Origin: Sphingomonas changbaiensis NBRC 104936
GTDB lineage: Bacteria > Pseudomonadota > Alphaproteobacteria > Sphingomonadales > Sphingomonadaceae
NCBI RefSeq assembly: GCF_000974765.1
Contig: NZ_BBWU01000048.1
Location: 62,001 to 126,000, forward strand
Direction: 5' to 3'
Length of the DNA: 64,000 nucleotides
Shown here: piece after piece, positions 60,773 through 64,000 of the stretch
How positions within the stretch are numbered: the stretch's first letter is position 1
How the letters are laid out: each line of letters begins with the position of its first letter
Program-made: the position numbers and the translations under genes
The notes under the pieces: model-generated
Told to the model about the DNA's origin: nothing
What the model saw: only the letters and a program-made list of their open reading frames with translations
The model's database searches: none

Positions 60773-61630
60773 ATGACCGATACCGACGTGAAGCCGATGG
60801 TTCATGAAGACGCGCTGCCCGGCCACGAGTCTCAGCTCGAGCCCAAGCCCGAATGGCAGCCGCGCTATCCCGGCTCCGGTCGGCTGGAAGGCAAGGTCGC
60901 GCTGGTGACCGGCGCCGATTCCGGCATCGGCCGCGCCGTCGCCGCGCTGTTCGCACGGGAAGGCGCCGACGTCGCGGTGGTCTATCTCTGCGAGCATGAC
61001 GATGCGAAGATGACGTGCGACATCGTCGAGAAGGAAGGCCGCCGCGCGATCCGGATTGCCGGTGATATCGGGGACAAGGATTTCGCCAAGCAGGCGGTGG
61101 ACCGCACCGTCGCGGAGCTTGGCCACCTTGATATCCTGGTCAACAATGCCGGCGAGCAGCACGCCGATCCGGACATCGAAGGGATCACCGAAGAGCAGCT
61201 GAAGCGCACGTTCCAGACCAACATCTTCGCGATGTTCTACATGGTCCAGGCCGCCCGCCCGCACCTTCAGAAGGGTGCCGCGATCATCAACACGACGAGC
61301 GTGACCATGTACAAGGGCTCGAAGGAGCTGCTGGATTATTCGGCGACCAAAGGCGCGATCACCGCCTTCACGCGCTCCTTGAGCCAGAACCTGATCAAGG
61401 ACGGCATCCGCGTGAACGGCGTCGCACCCGGCCCGATCTGGACGCCGCTCAACCCCAGCGGCGGCGCCACGCCCGACAAGCTGAAGGATTTCGGCAAGAA
61501 TACCCCGATCGGCCGCCCCGGCCAGCCGAACGAAGTCGCGCCGAGCTTCCTGTTCCTGGCTTGCGAGGACGGTAGCTACATGTCGGGCCAAGTCCTGCAC
61601 CCGAATGGCGGAGAGATTGTGGGGAGCTAG
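60773..61630 (+). CDS. SDR family oxidoreductase (YghA-like)
   Basis: 285 residues of the classical SDR type with an N-terminal extension of about 35 residues rich in E, P and H, as in YghA/general stress protein 39-like enzymes. TGADSGIGRA (from residue 46) binds NAD(P); NNAGEQH, INTTSVTMYKG with the catalytic serine, and YSATKGA with the YxxxK pair follow. GGAG lies before the ATG. Substrate and cofactor preference cannot be set. Confidence 0.92.
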   Translation: MTDTDVKPMVHEDALPGHESQLEPKPEWQPRYPGSGRLEGKVALVTGADSGIGRAVAALFAREGADVAVVYLCEHDDAKMTCDIVEKEGRRAIRIAGDIGDKDFAKQAVDRTVAELGHLDILVNNAGEQHADPDIEGITEEQLKRTFQTNIFAMFYMVQAARPHLQKGAAIINTTSVTMYKGSKELLDYSATKGAITAFTRSLSQNLIKDGIRVNGVAPGPIWTPLNPSGGATPDKLKDFGKNTPIGRPGQPNEVAPSFLFLACEDGSYMSGQVLHPNGGEIVGS

Positions 61631-61632
61631 TT

Positions 61633-61788
61633 TAACCCTCTCCCTACAGGGCAGAGGGCGACTCGGCCCTGCGGGGCCGAGCGGGGAGAGGGTGCTGTGG
61701 TACGCGGCCAACCACCCTCTCCTAGCTGCGCTAAGCCGCTTCGCGACTAAGCTCCGCTGTTCCTCTCCCTCAAGGGAGAGGAAAGAAG
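61633..61788. repeat. palindromic intergenic repeat, related to family D
   Basis: ACCCTCTCCCTACAGGGCAG, GGGGAGAGGGT, ACCCTCTCC and CTCTCCCTCAAGGGAGAG succeed each other between the convergent SDR and etfA genes. ACTCGGCCCTGCGGGGCCGAG is palindromic at the centre. The edges share CCTCTCC with the element at 59998. Confidence 0.8.
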
Positions 61789-62724
61789 TCACCCCGGCAG
61801 CTTCTCGGTCAGTTCCGGCACGATCTTGAACAGGTCGCCGACCAGGCCGATGTCCGCGACCTGGAAGATCGGGGCGTCCTCGTCCTTGTTGATGGCGATG
61901 ATGGTTTTGGAATCCTTCATGCCGGCAAGGTGCTGGATCGCGCCGGAAATGCCGATCGCGATATAGACTTCGGGGGCGACGATCTTGCCGGTCTGGCCGA
62001 CCTGATAGTCGTTGGGCACATAGCCCGCGTCCACCGCTGCGCGGCTCGCGCCCACCGCAGCCTTGAGCTTGTCGGCCAATGGCTCGATCAGCGCGTGGAA
62101 ATTCTCGCCGTTCTGGAGCGCGCGGCCGCCCGAGACGATCACTTTCGCACTGGTCAGCTCCGGGCGCTCGGACTTCGAGAGCTCGGCCGAGACGAAGCTC
62201 GACAGGCCGGCGTCTCCGGTCGTGCCGATCTTCTCGACCTGGGCGTTGCCGCCCTCGCGCGCGGCCTTCTCGAACGCGGTGCCGCGGACGGTGATGACCT
62301 TCTTCGCGTCGCTCGACTGAACGGTCGCGATCGCGTTGCCGGCATAGATGGGCCGCGTGAACGTGTCCGGGCCTTCGACCGAGAGGATGTCGGAAATCTG
62401 CATCACGTCGAGCAAGGCAGCGACGCGCGGCGCGACATTCTTGCCGGTGGAGGTTGACGGCGCGAGGAACGCGTCGCGGTCGCTCATCAGGTTGACGATC
62501 AGCGGCGCGACATTCTCCGCCAGCTCATGCTCATAGGCCGCATCTTCGGCGAGCAGCACCAGGCCGACGCCCGCGATTTTCGCGGCATGATCGGCGACCA
62601 GCTCGCAATTATTGCCGGCGACGAGCACGTGCACTTCGCCCAGCTTTGCCGCGGCAGTCACGACGGAGAGCGTCGCGTCCTTCAGCACCTTGTTGTCGTG
62701 ATCGGCGAGAACCAGCGTCTTCAT
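61789..62724 (-). CDS. etfA: electron transfer flavoprotein subunit alpha
   Basis: 311 residues. The N-terminal ETF domain is followed by the FAD-binding C-terminal half: [46 protein letters not shown] and [19 protein letters not shown]. With EtfB it carries electrons from acyl-CoA and other dehydrogenases to ETF-ubiquinone oxidoreductase. The start overlaps etfB by 4 bases (ATGA). Confidence 0.97.
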   Translation of the reverse strand: MKTLVLADHDNKVLKDATLSVVTAAAKLGEVHVLVAGNNCELVADHAAKIAGVGLVLLAEDAAYEHELAENVAPLIVNLMSDRDAFLAPSTSTGKNVAPRVAALLDVMQISDILSVEGPDTFTRPIYAGNAIATVQSSDAKKVITVRGTAFEKAAREGGNAQVEKIGTTGDAGLSSFVSAELSKSERPELTSAKVIVSGGRALQNGENFHALIEPLADKLKAAVGASRAAVDAGYVPNDYQVGQTGKIVAPEVYIAIGISGAIQHLAGMKDSKTIIAINKDEDAPIFQVADIGLVGDLFKIVPELTEKLPG

Positions 62725-63470
62725 GCGACCACTCCCAGGTTCTTGAGCTTGGTGATCAGTTCATCCACGTCGGCGATCTTGCTGCCCGCCTGGCGCTTCG
62801 GCGGCTCGGCGACCTTCAGCGTCTTGAGGCGCGGCGTGGTGTCGACGCCGTAATCGGCGGGCGTCTTCTGTGTGAGCGGCTTGGATTTCGCCTTCATGAT
62901 GTTGGGCAAGCTCGCATAGCGTGGCTCGTTGAGGCGCAGGTCGGTGGTGATGATCGCCGGCGTCTTGAGGCTGACGGTCTCGAGGCCGCCATCGACTTCG
63001 CGCGTAACCGAGACGCTGTCGCCCGACACGTCGACCTTCGACGCGAACGTGCCCTGCGGCCGGCCCATCAGCGCGGCCAGCATCTGTCCGGTCTGGTTCG
63101 AATCGTCGTCGATCGCCTGCTTGCCAAGGATGACGAGCCCCGGCTGCTCCTCGTCCGCGACTGCCTTCAGCAGCTTGGCGACGGCCAGCGGCTCGACCTC
63201 GTCGTCGGTCTGGATCAGGATCGCGCGGTCGGCGCCCATCGCGAGCGCCGTGCGCAACGTCTCCTGCGCCTTGGCCGGCCCGATCGAGACCGCGACGATC
63301 TCCGTCGCCGCGCCCTTTTCCTTCAGGCGAATGGCTTCCTCGACCGCGATCTCGTCGAACGGGTTCATGCTCATTTTGACGTTCGACAGGTCGACGCCGG
63401 TGCCGTCGGGCTTCACCCTGGGCTTCACATTGTAATCGATCACCCGTTTGACGGGGACGAGGATTTTCAT
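62721..63470 (-). CDS. etfB: electron transfer flavoprotein subunit beta
   Basis: 249 residues. [40 protein letters not shown] and the AMP-binding [23 protein letters not shown] are standard. [23 protein letters not shown] includes the recognition-loop [13 protein letters not shown] that docks on partner dehydrogenases. It is first in the etfBA operon. Confidence 0.97.
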   Translation of the reverse strand: MKILVPVKRVIDYNVKPRVKPDGTGVDLSNVKMSMNPFDEIAVEEAIRLKEKGAATEIVAVSIGPAKAQETLRTALAMGADRAILIQTDDEVEPLAVAKLLKAVADEEQPGLVILGKQAIDDDSNQTGQMLAALMGRPQGTFASKVDVSGDSVSVTREVDGGLETVSLKTPAIITTDLRLNEPRYASLPNIMKAKSKPLTQKTPADYGVDTTPRLKTLKVAEPPKRQAGSKIADVDELITKLKNLGVVA

Positions 63471-63488
63471 TTCCCGCTTCTCCTCTTC

Positions 63489-63561
63489 GTCATCCCGGAC
63501 TCGATCCGGGATCCACCTTCTTTTCGAAGGCAGGTGGACCCCGGCCTTCGCCGGGGTGACG
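63489..63561. repeat. palindromic intergenic repeat, family A (second copy)
   Basis: TCCCGGACTCGATCCGGGA and CCCCGGCCTTCGCCGGGG flank a 30-base stretch with CCACCTTC and a facing GCAGGTGG. It is the same layout as at 1443-1527. It lies between sucC and etfB. Confidence 0.8.
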
Positions 63562-63570
63562 GGTTGAAAC

Positions 63571-64000
63571 TCACGCCGCCTTGTTCACCTCCGCGACGAT
63601 CTTGCGTGCGGCATCGCCCAGGTCGTTGGCCGGCACGATCGCCAGCCCAGAATCGGCGAGGATGCGCTTGCCTTCCTCGACGTTCGTGCCTTCGAGCCGG
63701 ACGACCAGCGGCACGGACAGATGCACTTCCTTCGCCGCGGCGATGATGCCGTCGGCGATGATGTCGCAGCGCATGATGCCGCCGAAGATGTTGACCAGAA
63801 TGCCCTTCACCGCCGGATCGGACAGGATGATCTTGAACGCCGCCGTCACCTTCTCCTTGCTGGCGCCGCCGCCGACGTCGAGGAAGTTGGCCGGGAAGGC
63901 GCCGTTCAGTTTGATGATGTCCATCGTCGCCATGGCGAGGCCGGCGCCGTTGACCATGCAGCCGATATTGCCGTCGAGCTTAATGTAGGCGAGATCGTAT
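63571..64000 (-). CDS. sucC: succinate-CoA ligase subunit beta, 3' part
   Basis: 143 codons of the C-terminal half, cut by the right edge of the window. [23 protein letters not shown] is the ligase domain, followed by [34 protein letters not shown] and [18 protein letters not shown]. The enzyme makes ATP or GTP from succinyl-CoA in the citric acid cycle. sucD is expected beyond the window or elsewhere. Confidence 0.96.
   Translation of the reverse strand, partial: YDLAYIKLDGNIGCMVNGAGLAMATMDIIKLNGAFPANFLDVGGGASKEKVTAAFKIILSDPAVKGILVNIFGGIMRCDIIADGIIAAAKEVHLSVPLVVRLEGTNVEEGKRILADSGLAIVPANDLGDAARKIVAEVNKAA

Overview
The window looks like the chromosome of a high-GC alphaproteobacterium of the Sphingomonadaceae, most likely Sphingomonas in the broad sense. 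The signs are two exported proteins ending in the PEPxxWA-CTERM sorting signal typical of sphingomonads, alphaproteobacterial LexA boxes (GAAC-N7-GAAC), a GGAACC-N16-CGTC promoter of the EcfG general-stress type, an SspB-like ClpXP adaptor, RcnB and DUF3297 proteins, and cobST without cobN. This is inferred from the proteins and motifs; no database was searched.

Layout. 1-4.1 kb is an accessory, defence-like segment: an AT-richer 3' end of an abortive-infection (putAbiC-like) gene, a DUF2188 protein, an MT-A70 adenine methyltransferase convergent with a BglII-like restriction endonuclease (a candidate restriction-modification pair), a KTSC protein, a frameshifted small membrane-protein gene, a DUF433/DUF5615 toxin-antitoxin pair and a YjhX-type toxin. 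4.3-12.8 kb is core: rpmI-rplT, an AsmA protein, a PEPxxWA protein, a flavodoxin-like reductase, DUF3297, then an SOS-controlled operon of a radical-SAM DNA repair protein and a UdgX uracil-DNA-crosslinking protein, and gmk. 12.8-16.5 kb is the histidine operon hisB-yciI-hisH-hisA-hisF-hisE, interrupted by a nested inverted repeat. 16.6-22.6 kb holds sspB, GFA and prolyl-hydroxylase-like genes, rcnB, an orphan 2Fe-2S subunit, a DODA dioxygenase, a class II aldolase, a GlsB stress protein and a SIMPL protein. 22.8-27.1 kb is an RND efflux pair. 27.2-36.5 kb holds DUF445, rnk, murA, clpS, a phasin with two palindromic operators, a Baeyer-Villiger monooxygenase and an SOS-boxed dnaE2 lacking imuAB. 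36.6-48.4 kb carries a PQQ alcohol dehydrogenase, map, an AI-2E transporter, a dipeptidase, a desulfurase-like protein, a CinA-like protein, a glycosyltransferase, an MFS pump, PhzF, a PKHD hydroxylase and tRNA-Gly(CCC).

48.5-55.5 kb is a compact one-strand run of about a dozen small genes (three GSTs, four VOC proteins, two DUF899, one SRPBCC, one double DUF1428 and a 34-residue putative membrane peptide) divergent from an HxlR-type regulator with a long C-terminal domain. 56.3-64 kb contains cobS and cobT separated by an inverted PEPxxWA gene, a GNAT acetyltransferase, an SDR, etfBA and the 3' end of sucC. Several families of palindromic intergenic repeats punctuate the window.

The two most interesting systems are the SOS-linked radical-SAM/UdgX operon, which with the separately SOS-boxed dnaE2 suggests a damage regulon, and the HxlR-linked VOC/GST/DUF899/DUF1428/SRPBCC cluster. 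Both the regulatory assignments and the system-level functions are inferences.
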